From assembly GCA_026645735.1 (NCBI GenBank), contig JAPKMT010000007.1:35953-99952 (forward strand): 64,000 nucleotides of DNA. Direction: 5' to 3'. The notes beneath the pieces were generated by a model. The model saw nothing but the letters and a program-made list of their open reading frames with translations, did not search any database and was not told the origin of the DNA. The position numbers were made by a program, and so were the translations under genes. This document shows, one piece after another, positions 43,433 through 53,048 of the stretch (positions are counted from its first letter, which is position 1; each line of letters starts with the position of its first letter). This DNA is from Flexilinea sp. (lineage in GTDB: Bacteria; Chloroflexota; Anaerolineae; Anaerolineales; Anaerolineaceae).

Positions 43433-44839
43433 ATGTCACAGGATTCTTTATTGTCATTGGAAAAGATTGTCGCGCTTTCGAAAAGACGCGGTTTCATTTA
43501 TCCGACTTCAGATATTTATGGCGGATTAGCCAGTTCATACGATTACGGTCCGTTAGGCGCCGAGCTGCTGCGAAACATTCGCAACCTCTGGTGGCGTGAG
43601 ATGATCACCTGCCGGGAGGATATGATCGGGATTGATTCGCAGATTCTGCTTCATCCGGAAACCTGGGTGGCCTCCGGACATGTCAATGCTTTTAACGATC
43701 CGCTGGTTGAGGATAAAGTCACGCACAAACGCTATCGGGCGGATCATCTGATTGAATCATGGCTGGAAAAAAATCCACAGGATGAAACGGTGGTTGTCGA
43801 AGGTCTGGACCTTCCTGGAATTGCTGCTTTCATCGAAAAGTATCATGTCAAAACACCGGATGGGAACGATGTCTTTCCGCCGAAAGCCTTTAATATTATG
43901 TTCCAGTCTTCCATCGGCGTCGTGGAAGGGGAAAAAATGCCGGTATATTTGCGGGGTGAGACAGCCCAGGGCATTTTCACGAACTTCGCCAATATTCTCA
44001 ACTCGACCCGCATGCAGCTTCCTTTTGGCGTCGGCCAGATCGGAAAGAGTTTTCGCAATGAAATTACAACCGGTCAATTCGTTTTCCGCACGTTGGAATT
44101 TGAACAGGCGGAAATCGAGTACTTTTTTGATCCTGAAAAAACAGACTGGCAGCCGCTGTTCAAAAGCTGGCAGGACCAGATGTGGAATTTCATTCACGGA
44201 ACACTGGGTATTCGCGAAGAAAAACTTCGCTGGCGCCGCCATTCCGATCAGGAACGCTCATTTTACAGTAAAGACACGTATGATCTGGAATATGAATATC
44301 CTTTCGGATTTAAGGAACTATGGGGGATCGCCTATCGGACAGATTACGATCTGAAACAGCACATTGATCATTCCGGCAAAGACCTGCGCTATCGTGATCC
44401 GCAGGAGCCGAACCGATCGATTGTTCCTCACGTCATTGAACCGGCGGTCGGTGTCAATCGAATTCTTCTGATGGCGATGTGTGATGCTTATTGGGAAGAT
44501 ACGGACAACAATCGCATCGTCATGAAATTTAAGCCGAATGTCGCTCCCTACAAAGCAGCCGTCTTTCCACTGGTTAAAAATAAACCCGAAATTGTCGGGA
44601 AAGCCCGTGAGGTATTCCATATGCTTGGCAAGAAGATGGGAACCTGCTGGGATGACCGCGGAAACATCGGGAAGCGCTATTTTTACCAGGATGAAATCGG
44701 CACGCCCTTCTGTGTTACGATTGATTATCAGACATTGGATGATGATACCGTTACCATCCGCGACCGTGATAGCATGGTTCAGGAGCGGATCCATATTACA
44801 GATCTGAATGCAAAAATTTCCGCTGCACTCGAAGCATAA
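43433..44839 (+). CDS. glyS: Glycine--tRNA ligase, single-chain (alpha2) type
   Basis: A 468-residue class II synthetase charging tRNA-Gly. The start SKRRGFIYPTSDIYGGLASS and YDYGPLGAELLRNIRNLWW is characteristic of the archaeal/eukaryal-like homodimeric type, and motif 2 is FRNEITTGQFVFRTLEFEQA. Motif 3 lies in HVIEPAVGVNRILLMAM. The anticodon-binding domain ends the protein. AAGGAA precedes the ATG by seven bases. It is a single gene flanked by repeats on both sides. Confidence 0.95.
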   Translation: MSQDSLLSLEKIVALSKRRGFIYPTSDIYGGLASSYDYGPLGAELLRNIRNLWWREMITCREDMIGIDSQILLHPETWVASGHVNAFNDPLVEDKVTHKRYRADHLIESWLEKNPQDETVVVEGLDLPGIAAFIEKYHVKTPDGNDVFPPKAFNIMFQSSIGVVEGEKMPVYLRGETAQGIFTNFANILNSTRMQLPFGVGQIGKSFRNEITTGQFVFRTLEFEQAEIEYFFDPEKTDWQPLFKSWQDQMWNFIHGTLGIREEKLRWRRHSDQERSFYSKDTYDLEYEYPFGFKELWGIAYRTDYDLKQHIDHSGKDLRYRDPQEPNRSIVPHVIEPAVGVNRILLMAMCDAYWEDTDNNRIVMKFKPNVAPYKAAVFPLVKNKPEIVGKAREVFHMLGKKMGTCWDDRGNIGKRYFYQDEIGTPFCVTIDYQTLDDDTVTIRDRDSMVQERIHITDLNAKISAALEA

Positions 44840-44840
44840 C

Positions 44841-44900
44841 AATAATTCGAAATCTGGAAGAGCCTATTGAGAAACAACACAACACCAAATAATCCTGCTG
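44841..44900. repeat. Dispersed-element fragment with one hairpin arm
   Basis: AATAATTCGAAATCTGG, then GCCTATTGAGAAACAACACAAC and CCAAATAATCCTGCTG. Like the copy at 26571 it has joined the long spacer directly to the distal arm, losing the other arm and loop. Confidence 0.75.
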
Positions 44901-44929
44901 AATTTTTATGACGATATAAGGAGAATCTT

Positions 44930-46003
44930 ATGCCCCATTTATTCGATCCATTGACCATGAAAGGGTTAACCCTGCGAAATCGGATTGGCGTTTCACCGAT
45001 GTGTATGTACAGCTATCAGGACGGTTTCTCGAATGATTGGCAGGTGATCCATCTCGGATCCCGTGCAGCAGGAGGAGCAGGCCTGGTCATGACGGAAGCT
45101 ACGGCGGTGGAACCTCGCGGCAGAATCACTGCGCATGACGTTGGAATCTGGTCCGATGAACAGATTGAACCACTGCGGCGCGTGACAGAAGCCATCAAGA
45201 AGAATGGAGCTGCGGCTGGAATACAGCTCGCACATGCCGGAAGGAAAGCCAGCTTTGCCCGGCCCTGGGAGGGAGGCAAACCGATCCTGCCGCATCAACC
45301 GGAGGGTTGGCAGTGCGTAGGACCCAGCCCGATCCCTCACTTTGAAGGAAGCGCCATTCCGCACGAACTGGATCGAAATGAGATCCATATGATTCAGGAA
45401 GCGTTTGTAAAAGCAGCACTACGCGCGCTGGAAGCCGGATTCAACGTATTAGAGATCCATGGTGCCCATGGATACTTAATTCATAATTTCCTCTCTCCAA
45501 TCTCCAATCAGCGGACGGATGAATATGGCGGCAGTTATGAAAACCGGAGCCGTTTCTTAATGGAGATCGTTCGCAAAGTCCGCCCCATTTGGCCGGATGA
45601 ATTGCCGCTTTTTGTGCGGCTTTCCTGCTCGGATTGGACAGAGGGCGGATGGACTGTCGATGATTCAGCCCGTCTCGCAACGCAATTAAAAGAGGAAGGT
45701 GTGGATCTGATCGATTGTTCTTCCGGCGGCGGTGTCTTTTACGCAAAAATTGAGTCCGGACCCGGATACCAGGTTTCGTTTTCGGAAGAGGTACGCAAAA
45801 AATCCGGCATATTGACCGCTGCCGTCGGTCTGATTTCCTCTGCGGATTTGGCCGATGCCATCATCCGAAACGGACGCGCGGATATCGTACTGCTGGGCAG
45901 AGCCATGCTGCGGGATCCCTATTGGGCGATCCATGCAGCCCAGACGCTTAACCAGACGATCCCGATACCCTCTCAATACCTGCGCTCTTTTGAATGGAAA
46001 TAG
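44930..46003 (+). CDS. Old Yellow Enzyme family oxidoreductase (YqjM/NamA-like)
   Basis: A 357-residue FMN-dependent ene-reductase. YqjM-type markers are VSPMCMYSYQ (the redox-tuning Cys25), GIQLAHAGRKASF (substrate-binding His) and EIHGAHGYLIHNFLSP. The FMN phosphate site is ADIVLLGRAMLRDPYW. It reduces activated C=C bonds with NAD(P)H. AAGGAG precedes the ATG. It stands alone between a repeat fragment and a terminator shared with the PFOR gene. Confidence 0.9.
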   Translation: MPHLFDPLTMKGLTLRNRIGVSPMCMYSYQDGFSNDWQVIHLGSRAAGGAGLVMTEATAVEPRGRITAHDVGIWSDEQIEPLRRVTEAIKKNGAAAGIQLAHAGRKASFARPWEGGKPILPHQPEGWQCVGPSPIPHFEGSAIPHELDRNEIHMIQEAFVKAALRALEAGFNVLEIHGAHGYLIHNFLSPISNQRTDEYGGSYENRSRFLMEIVRKVRPIWPDELPLFVRLSCSDWTEGGWTVDDSARLATQLKEEGVDLIDCSSGGGVFYAKIESGPGYQVSFSEEVRKKSGILTAAVGLISSADLADAIIRNGRADIVLLGRAMLRDPYWAIHAAQTLNQTIPIPSQYLRSFEWK

Positions 46004-46013
46004 ACTGCACAGT

Positions 46014-46048
46014 AAAAAAACTCCTGCCAAAAAGGCAGGAGTTTTTTT
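46014..46048. terminator. Bidirectional terminator between the OYE and PFOR genes
   Basis: AAAAAAACTCCTGCC (46014-46028) pairs with GGCAGGAGTTTTTTT (46034-46048) around AAAAA. Confidence 0.95.
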
Positions 46049-46069
46049 ATTAGCGATGAAGCGAAAGCA

Positions 46070-49000
46070 TTATGCTTCGTCTTTAGAACCGAGTTTGTAA
46101 TTGAGATCAGCCAACTGGCGATAGAGCTCCCAGCGTCTTTCCGCATCGACCTGTGCTTCTTTGATCAATACTTCCGCACGGGCTTCATCACTCTTGACCA
46201 GCATCTTGTAGCGGTTTTCGCCATAAGCATATTCTGTCAGAGGAATCGACGGGGCCTTGGAATCGATGGTAAGCGGATTTTCACCCAGGGCGATCTTATC
46301 CGGATTGTAGCGGAACAGCGGCCAGTGGCCGGATTCAACGGCTTTCTTTTGCTGCTGCAGACCGGTCCGCATATCAATACCGTGATTGATACAGTGAGAG
46401 TACGCAACGATCAGGGACGGTCCATCATAAGCTTCAGCTTCGAGGAATGTCTTGACAACCTGAGCATCATTCGCACCCATGGCAACTTTACCGACATAGA
46501 TGTAGCCATATGTCATGGCAATGTATCCGAGATCTTTCTTGGGCAGATCTTTGCCTTTTGCAGCGAATTTTGCGACAGCAGCACGCGGGGTTGACTTGGA
46601 TGCCTGACCACCTGTATTGGAATAGACTTCGGTATCCAAAACCAGAATGTTGACATTGCGTCCGGATGCCAGAACATGGTCCAAACCGCCGTATCCGATG
46701 TCATAAGCCCAACCATCACCGCCCACGATCCAGACACTCTTCTTCACCAGGGAATCTGCAAGGGAGACCAGGTTGCGTGCTCTTGTATCTTTGGAACCGG
46801 CCAATTTTGCTTTCAGCGCTGCCACACGGCTGCGCTGTGCTTCCAAACCGGCTTCGGTGGACTGATCCGCATTCATAAGACCTTCCACCAGTTCTGATCC
46901 GATTTCAGCACTCAGCTCTTTGAGCAATTCTTTGGCAAATTCATTTTGTTTGTCAACGGTCAGACGCATTCCCAGGCCGAATTCCGCATTGTCCTCAAAC
47001 AGACTGTTTGCCCATGCCGGACCGTAGCCATCTGCGTTGGTTGTGTAGGGTGTTGTCGGCAGGTTACCGGAGTAAATCGATGAACAACCGGTGGCATTGG
47101 CGATGATCGCATGATCACCGAAGAGCTGTGTGAGCAGTTTGATATAAGGAGTCTCACCGCAGCCAGCGCAGGCACCGGAAAATTCAAACAGCGGGCGTAA
47201 TTGCTGTGACAGTTTTACGTTGTTCGGAACAATTTTTGTCCGATCCGGATCCGGGATGGACATGAAGAACTTCCAGTTTTCGCCTTCGGATTCGCGCAGA
47301 GGAAGCTGTTCGGAAAGGTTGATCGCCTTTTTCGTCGGATCTGCTTTATTCTTGGCAGGGCAGGTTTCAACGCAAAGTCCGCAGCCGGTACAATCGCTGA
47401 CGGAAATCTGCAGTGTGAATTTTGTGCCGGGGAACTCTTTGTAGCCTTTGGAATCGACGGATTTGAAGGTCTTCGGAGCATTTGCCAGGTAGGATGCATC
47501 ATATACTTTCTGACGAATCACACCATGCGGACAAACGATTGAGCATTTGCCGCATTGAATACAAGTCGCAGGATCCCAAACTGGCACTTCCATTGCAATA
47601 TTGCGTTTTTCCCATTGGGAAGTACCAACCGGGAAGGTACCATCTGCGGGCAGCAGGGAGACAGGGAGTTTGTCGCCTTTGGCAGCAATCATGGGGGCGA
47701 TCACTTTTTGGACGAATTCCGGTGCTTCAGCCGGTACGGCCGGTAAGCGATGGATCTTGCTTGTGACCTTGTTGGGATATTTCACTTCAAACAAGTTGGC
47801 CAGAGTGGAATCGACTGCCGCGAAGTTCTGAGCAACGATTTTCTCGCCTTTTTTTCCATAAGTTTTCTTAATGGAATTCTTGATTTGATCAATCGCTTCA
47901 TCTCTCGGCAGAACGCCGGAAATTGCGAAGAAGCAGGTCTGCATGATGGTGTTGATGCGTCCACCCATACCGGTTTTATTGGCAACAGAGAATGCGTCAA
48001 TCACATAGAACTTCATCTTTTTGGCGATGATGTCTTCCTGAACTTCCACGGGCAGTTTATCCCATACTTCGTCGGGTCCGTACATGGTGTTCAGAAGGAA
48101 AATCGCATTCGGAGCTGCAAAACGGGTGATATCCAGTTTTTCCAGGAATGTGAACATATGGCACGCCAGGAAGTTGGCATCATTTTCGCCGATCAAATAG
48201 GGAGCACGGATCTTGTTGGGACCAAAGCGCAGGTGGCTGGTTGTGGTAGATCCGGATTTTTTGGAGTCATACTCGAAATAACCCTGGGCGTCATTTTCAG
48301 TTTCGATACCAATAATCTTGATGGAGTTCTTGTTGGCTCCGACGGTCCCATCCGAACCCAGACCAAAGAACATGCAGCGAACGGTTTTTTCTTCCGGAAG
48401 CAAGAAAGAAGGATCATATTTGATGCTTTTCCCTGTAAGATCATCCTCAACACCAACTGAGAAATGATTCATCGGGCGATCTTTTTTCATTTCTTCGAAA
48501 ACGCCTGCTGCCATCGCCGGTGTAAAATCTTTTGATCCCATTCCATAGCGTCCGCCAGTGATCATCGGGGAAGTCTTGAATGGTGCGGTACCATCCGAAA
48601 GCGCTTCGGAAATGGCTGTTACAACATCCAGATAAAGCGGCTCACCGGCAGAACCTTGTTCTTTGGTACGGTCTAAAACTGTAATTTTCTTTACTGTAGA
48701 AGGAAGTACTTTTACAAAATCTGCGACACTGAATGGGCGATACAACCGGACAGCAACAACGCCGATCTTTTCGCCTTTCGAATTAAGGAATTTCGCGGTT
48801 TCTTCCAGTGTTTCAATGCCGGAGCCCATGGCAACCACAACACGATCAGCATCTTTGGGTCCATAATAATCAAAAAGATGATAGGACCGACCGACAATTC
48901 CGGCAAATTTGTCCATGGCTTCCTGAACAATCGCCGGAGTAGCAGCATAAAATTGGTTGCATGCTTCACGTCCCTGGAAGAAGACATCCGGGTTCTGAGC

Positions 49001-49654
49001 AGTACCACGAACAACAGGTTTCTCAGGGCGGAGAGCACGCTCACGATGCGCAACTACGAGTTCATCGTCAATCATGGCATGCATGTCTTCCAGATCCAGT
49101 TGTTCAATTTTCTTTACTTCATGAGAAGTGCGGAATCCATCAAAGAAATGAAGGAAAGGAACACGGGACTTCAATGTAGCAGCTTGTGCAATGAGCGCCA
49201 TATCATGCGCTTCCTGCACAGAATTGGATGCGATCAGAGCAAATCCGGTTTGACGGGTTGCCATGACATCACTTTGATCACCGAAAATTGAAAGTGCATG
49301 TGGAGCCAAAGCGCGGGCTGTCACGTGGAAAACTGTGGATGTGAGTTCACCGGCAATTTTGTACATATTCGGGATCATCAACAATAAGCCTTGAGAGGCC
49401 GTGAAGGTAGTTGTCATGGCACCTGTGCTGAGCGCACCATGAACAGCGCCGGCAGCTCCGCCTTCAGACTGCATTTCCATGATACTTGGGACAGTTCCCC
49501 AAAGATTTTTTACGCCTTTGGCAGCCCATTCATCCGAATGCTCGCCCATTGGAGAGGACGGAGTAATTGGGAATAGTGCGATAACCTCGTTCATGCGGTA
49601 AGCCACATAAGCGACGGCTTCGTTGGCATCGATTGTTACTTTTTGACGAGCCAT
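46070..49654 (-). CDS. nifJ: Pyruvate:ferredoxin (flavodoxin) oxidoreductase
   Basis: A 1194-residue single-chain PFOR. In order: domain I with VAYRMNEVIALFPITPSSPM, the domain II-III region, a two-cluster ferredoxin domain (CIQCGKCSIVCPHG and CTGCGLCVETCPAKN), an additional cysteine pair in CAGCGETPYIKLL, and the thiamine-diphosphate domain with GGDGWAYDIGYGGLDH and LDTEVYSNTGGQASKSTPR. It oxidises pyruvate to acetyl-CoA and CO2 and reduces ferredoxin, the central step of anaerobic energy metabolism. AGGAGAA precedes the ATG. The gene is monocistronic. Confidence 0.97.
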   Translation of the reverse strand: MARQKVTIDANEAVAYVAYRMNEVIALFPITPSSPMGEHSDEWAAKGVKNLWGTVPSIMEMQSEGGAAGAVHGALSTGAMTTTFTASQGLLLMIPNMYKIAGELTSTVFHVTARALAPHALSIFGDQSDVMATRQTGFALIASNSVQEAHDMALIAQAATLKSRVPFLHFFDGFRTSHEVKKIEQLDLEDMHAMIDDELVVAHRERALRPEKPVVRGTAQNPDVFFQGREACNQFYAATPAIVQEAMDKFAGIVGRSYHLFDYYGPKDADRVVVAMGSGIETLEETAKFLNSKGEKIGVVAVRLYRPFSVADFVKVLPSTVKKITVLDRTKEQGSAGEPLYLDVVTAISEALSDGTAPFKTSPMITGGRYGMGSKDFTPAMAAGVFEEMKKDRPMNHFSVGVEDDLTGKSIKYDPSFLLPEEKTVRCMFFGLGSDGTVGANKNSIKIIGIETENDAQGYFEYDSKKSGSTTTSHLRFGPNKIRAPYLIGENDANFLACHMFTFLEKLDITRFAAPNAIFLLNTMYGPDEVWDKLPVEVQEDIIAKKMKFYVIDAFSVANKTGMGGRINTIMQTCFFAISGVLPRDEAIDQIKNSIKKTYGKKGEKIVAQNFAAVDSTLANLFEVKYPNKVTSKIHRLPAVPAEAPEFVQKVIAPMIAAKGDKLPVSLLPADGTFPVGTSQWEKRNIAMEVPVWDPATCIQCGKCSIVCPHGVIRQKVYDASYLANAPKTFKSVDSKGYKEFPGTKFTLQISVSDCTGCGLCVETCPAKNKADPTKKAINLSEQLPLRESEGENWKFFMSIPDPDRTKIVPNNVKLSQQLRPLFEFSGACAGCGETPYIKLLTQLFGDHAIIANATGCSSIYSGNLPTTPYTTNADGYGPAWANSLFEDNAEFGLGMRLTVDKQNEFAKELLKELSAEIGSELVEGLMNADQSTEAGLEAQRSRVAALKAKLAGSKDTRARNLVSLADSLVKKSVWIVGGDGWAYDIGYGGLDHVLASGRNVNILVLDTEVYSNTGGQASKSTPRAAVAKFAAKGKDLPKKDLGYIAMTYGYIYVGKVAMGANDAQVVKTFLEAEAYDGPSLIVAYSHCINHGIDMRTGLQQQKKAVESGHWPLFRYNPDKIALGENPLTIDSKAPSIPLTEYAYGENRYKMLVKSDEARAEVLIKEAQVDAERRWELYRQLADLNYKLGSKDEA

Positions 49655-49911
49655 GAAAGTTCTCCTGCAAGTTATAGTATTTATGATTGATCGAAACTTT
49701 TACTCCCGAAGGAGAAGGTTGAGATTGTGACAAATTAAAACAAACGTCTTTTCAGCGCTCCTAACCTGATACTATTGTACCCTGATTTTCAGTTATTTAT
49801 TGTCTGTTTTTAAGCTGTCATTCGACACTTGAAATTGAAATTCACGGCAAAAAAACAGCCCAAAGGAGTTTTTATCGTTCTCTTTTGAGCGATGAAATCC
49901 CGAACAGAAAA

Positions 49912-49979
49912 CAATAGTTCGAAATATAAAAAAATTTCTCTTTCAATACGAAAAGCTTATCCATATTTCGAATTGCTGA
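49912..49979. repeat. Dispersed element lacking the hairpin
   Basis: CAATAGTTCGAAATATAA and CCATATTTCGAATTGCTG enclose CGAAAAGC spacer sequence. It lies between the PFOR promoter region and the Nudix gene's 3' end. The rest of 49655-50024 shows no gene. Confidence 0.85.
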
Positions 49980-50024
49980 ATGGAATATGGATATTCAAAA
50001 TTGGCATGACGGTATGCGAATTGG

Positions 50025-50579
50025 TTATTCGAACGCTGCTTTCCGCAATTCTTTCTGAGCCATCATTAAGGCCGCAATCGTTTTCACATCTTCAAAAGCT
50101 GCGTTTTCCGCCATTTGATAAGCTTCTTCAATTGGTAAAGCTTCAAGATTTAGAAATTCATCATCGTCCTGAGGCAACGGATTTTTTACAAGGTCTTTCG
50201 CGAGAAAAACATGAATGTATTCATTACAGTACCCGGGTGTCATGAAAAAACCACCGATCCGTTTGATATCTTTTGATTCATAACCGGTCTCTTCACGACA
50301 TTCTCTTTCCGCAGCCAGGAGAGGATCCTCATTGCCATGATCCCCGTTAAGTATGCCTGCCGGTAATTCAAGAAGCTGTTTGTTGGCGCCCATGCGAAAC
50401 TGTCGGACAAACAAAATTTTTCCGTCGCTGGTCACCGGAATGATTTCAACAGCAGGAACATGCTCGACCAAATCATAATTTCTGATTTTTCCATTGGGAA
50501 GACGGACTTCGAGACTGGAAACATCAAAGACATGCGCGTGATATTTTTTTTCGGATTTTAAAATTTCAGTATCCATCAT
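50025..50579 (-). CDS. Nudix hydrolase, ADP-ribose pyrophosphatase-like
   Basis: A Nudix enzyme of about 184 residues. The Nudix box reads GNEDPLLAAERECREETGYE, with the metal-binding EE pair of REETGY. Upstream LLELPAGILNGD and the strand FVRQFRMG match the ADP-ribose/NDP-sugar pyrophosphatase (NudF) type. The start is an ATG at 50579 (or the adjacent one at 50576) with AGGAGAA about ten bases upstream. That ribosome binding site lies inside the last codons of the small acidic gene, which indicates coupling. Confidence 0.9.
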   Translation of the reverse strand: MMDTEILKSEKKYHAHVFDVSSLEVRLPNGKIRNYDLVEHVPAVEIIPVTSDGKILFVRQFRMGANKQLLELPAGILNGDHGNEDPLLAAERECREETGYESKDIKRIGGFFMTPGYCNEYIHVFLAKDLVKNPLPQDDDEFLNLEALPIEEAYQMAENAAFEDVKTIAALMMAQKELRKAAFE

Positions 50580-50584
50580 CGTAA

Positions 50585-50752
50585 TCAATTCTCCTGGAAG
50601 GAAGATTTCATTTGATTCGTTGGAAAGTCAGAGTCTTCATCCTCATCAACTTCTTCGAGCCAGATTTCATTCGCTTCTGCTTCCAGTATCCGATTCTGAA
50701 TATCATCATCCTCATTATCCGCATTTGCTTCATTCCAAATTTCTTCTGACAT
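50585..50752 (-). CDS. Small acidic protein encoded just before the Nudix gene
   Basis: A 55-residue ORF starting with MSEEIWNEANADNEDDD and containing WLEEVDEDEDSDF. About a third of the residues are Asp or Glu. The ATG at 50752 has a textbook GGAGGAAAAT site, stronger than that of most genes here. The stop comes six bases before the Nudix ATG, and its final codons contain the Nudix ribosome binding site. I recognise no family. It may be a small partner protein or a translational-coupling leader peptide. Confidence 0.72.
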   Translation of the reverse strand: MSEEIWNEANADNEDDDIQNRILEAEANEIWLEEVDEDEDSDFPTNQMKSSFQEN

Positions 50753-50814
50753 ATTTTCCTCCAAAACGAATTATACTATCCGACTGTCTGGTCATAAGAA
50801 GATGAGGTTGATCC

Positions 50815-50863
50815 CAGCAATTCGAAATATGGGGAGAATTATTATTGGTTGTTTTTCTCAAAA
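50815..50863. repeat. Left end of a dispersed element
   Basis: CAGCAATTCGAAATATGGGG and then AGAATTATTATTGGTTG: the short spacer and start of an arm, without a right half. It lies upstream of the small acidic gene. Confidence 0.75.
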
Positions 50864-50951
50864 AGAAGATGCTTATAATTTCCGCGAAGGATTAAATATC
50901 TTTAAGACTGAAATTTTTCAAGGCTGAAGAAGATTTTTGCGATCAACCCGG

Positions 50952-52175
50952 TTACTTCCAGCGAAAGAGATTGTATACGAATTTTTTGGCGGACTCACGG
51001 AGCCGATTCAATTTTTCATTTTGTTCCAGTGAAGGGAATTTTTTTGTCAGACGGGATTTGGCAGATGGAATATGTTTTGAAGATGTCAAAAAATTTTTAT
51101 TGATCCTGCGCAACCGTTGGTTCATATTTCCTTTTTGTTGAAATCGGATCAATTTTATTTTTTGCTGACTCTTTTTCATCGCAGCAGGCATATGATTAAC
51201 AGAGATGGATGAAACAGCCGGGATCGGGTCTCCGGCTTTCATTGCCCGTTCTGCCTGTTTATTTTTGTAATGCGTTATGGAAGCAACCAGGTGGGCAGAA
51301 AAAAGAATAAATAGTGCAACCACATACACATAAAACAGGATTAATATAATCATGGCAACTGAGCCATAAATGACGTCATATGCATTGAATGGACTCAGGA
51401 TATAGATGCTGAACAAATATGTAAAAACCCGCCAAATGACAGCCGTTAATAATGCACCGATCTTGGCTCCGCTTCGATCAACTTTTACGGAAGGCACAAA
51501 ATAAAATAACATATAAGCAGCAAAATATACTAACGCTGTCGGTAAAAGATAACTGGAGGCAAAACTGATTAGAAAACGAATCATCTTATTGACACGAATA
51601 TCAAATACCAGCATCGCATCCGAGAGATTGAAAAACATGGTGAAGATTAGTGTTCCAGCCAGTAAAAAGCAAATTACGATAATGGCAGAAATGGCGAATG
51701 CGCGGTTAATAAAGTACCCGCGTCCCCGCGACTCAGGCCATGCCATATGGATATTGTAGATGATGCTGTTGAAAGCTCCTGATCCGGACCAAAGCAGCGT
51801 GATGGCAGCAGTTAATGATGTTGTAAACCGGGAGCTGAGAATATTCTGCATATTCTCAATAACAAGTGTCTCAGAACCAGGGAGGATCTTTTCAAGAATT
51901 AGAATGATTTCCTGCTGAATGACGGTAATCTCAAGGAAATAAGAGAGAACAACAACCATAAACAGCAGCATGGGGAAAAGAGAAAATAATGAGTAGTAGG
52001 ATATGCTTGCAGCGGCTTGAACGGGATTTGTTTTAACCAATGAAGTAATTGCATCAATCGTCACAGACAGTATCGCATCGATTCGAATCGCATTCTTCTT
52101 CTCCAATTCGACAGCAGATACTTCGTTCTGATTTCTGTTTTTTTTCATGTGACGAAAAGCATTTGACTCCAACAC
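50952..52175 (-). CDS. YihY/BrkB-family membrane protein
   Basis: A 407-residue inner-membrane protein with about six helices in the YihY/BrkB (former RNase BN) arrangement. Family motifs are QAAASISYYSLFSLFPMLLF near residue 55, LLWSGSGAFNSIIYNIHMAW and YDVIYGSVAMIILILFYVYV. The C-terminal tail of about 100 residues is strongly basic (many Lys/Arg) and longer than usual. Function in the family is unsettled. It starts at GTG with AGGAG six bases upstream. Confidence 0.85.
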   Translation of the reverse strand: MLESNAFRHMKKNRNQNEVSAVELEKKNAIRIDAILSVTIDAITSLVKTNPVQAAASISYYSLFSLFPMLLFMVVVLSYFLEITVIQQEIILILEKILPGSETLVIENMQNILSSRFTTSLTAAITLLWSGSGAFNSIIYNIHMAWPESRGRGYFINRAFAISAIIVICFLLAGTLIFTMFFNLSDAMLVFDIRVNKMIRFLISFASSYLLPTALVYFAAYMLFYFVPSVKVDRSGAKIGALLTAVIWRVFTYLFSIYILSPFNAYDVIYGSVAMIILILFYVYVVALFILFSAHLVASITHYKNKQAERAMKAGDPIPAVSSISVNHMPAAMKKSQQKIKLIRFQQKGNMNQRLRRINKNFLTSSKHIPSAKSRLTKKFPSLEQNEKLNRLRESAKKFVYNLFRWK

Positions 52176-52228
52176 AATTCACTCCTAAAGCTTATTATAA
52201 TGAAACTTCCAAAGTTATGTGTGAAACC

Positions 52229-52262
52229 AGTAGTTCGAAATATGAATAACAGCCGTATTTCC
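52229..52262. repeat. End fragment of the dispersed element
   Basis: CAGTAGTTCGAAATATGA is a single left end upstream of the BrkB-type gene, with no matching right end. Confidence 0.6.
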
Positions 52263-52278
52263 GAAAACCACAGGCTGA

Positions 52279-52812
52279 TCAAGTTTGATGAATAATCAAT
52301 CCGCGCTTTTCAAATTTTTTAAGACTGGATGTATTTATCTTAATCACTCCCTTGATAATCAAATGTTGAAGACGGGGTAGTTTTTGAATATATTGAGCCG
52401 ATTTTTCTGATACTCGGTTGCAGTAACTGAGGTCCAGAAATTTCAGGTTCGTTAAGGACGGTAAAAATGCCAGTCCTTCACTGGTAATGTCACAAGAGCT
52501 GATATTCAGGTATTCAATCTGGGGTAAATTTTGCAGATTGATAATTCCTTTGTTCGTGATTTTGCGGTTTTCAGCCAGGTAAAGATATCGCAGACAATGG
52601 ACCGATGACAATTCCTGCACGAGTTGCATCAAAGCTCCATCATCAATCCCTTGTGCCCTGATTCCTAACAAGAAATCCTCGGGGATCGAAAAGATTCCCG
52701 GTCCTGAATCGAAGGGCTGCCAATCCAGCCAGCGCGAAGAAGGTGTATCTTTGCTTAACACAAACAACTGGACAGCAACTTCAATTGAAAATTTATTTGT
52801 TTGGTTTTCCAT
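52279..52812 (-). CDS. Leucine-rich-repeat protein
   Basis: A 177-residue cytosolic protein with an N-terminal part of unknown type (residues 1-55) followed by about five leucine-rich repeats of the cysteine/RI-like kind: LRYLYLAENRKITNKGIINL, IEYLNISSCDITSEGLAFLP, LKFLDLSYCNRVSEKSAQYI and LQHLIIKGVIKINTSSLKKF. Likely a protein-binding scaffold. The ATG at 52812 is preceded by TATAAT (52820-52825 on the minus strand) at only eight bases, so the message would have almost no leader. An in-frame extension to 52851 would be read from the repeat and is rejected. Confidence 0.72.
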   Translation of the reverse strand: MENQTNKFSIEVAVQLFVLSKDTPSSRWLDWQPFDSGPGIFSIPEDFLLGIRAQGIDDGALMQLVQELSSVHCLRYLYLAENRKITNKGIINLQNLPQIEYLNISSCDITSEGLAFLPSLTNLKFLDLSYCNRVSEKSAQYIQKLPRLQHLIIKGVIKINTSSLKKFEKRGLIIHQT

Positions 52813-52825
52813 AACGTCGATTATA

Positions 52826-52908
52826 CAGCAGTAATTCGAAATATGATCCAACCTTTCGAATCGATCAAGAAAAACAAGGAATTCTTTTCATATTTTGAAT
52901 TTTTGGTG
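52826..52908. repeat. Dispersed-element derivative next to the LRR gene promoter
   Basis: CAGCAGTAATTCGAAATATG and a degenerate CATATTTTGAATTTTTG enclose a TTTCGAATCGATC spacer. The left end touches the TATAAT of the LRR gene, so this insertion sits exactly where the -35 region would be. Confidence 0.75.
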
Positions 52909-53048
52909 ATTCAATGAATTTCATTGTAAATCCAAATTATAATGAAAGCGATTGAATTTTTCAGGCATACAGGAACTTTTTGCCCAAATTAAGCGTCATC
53001 AGGATATTGCATTGGATGCTATTGATCGTCCCTACAGGAAAAAAACTT

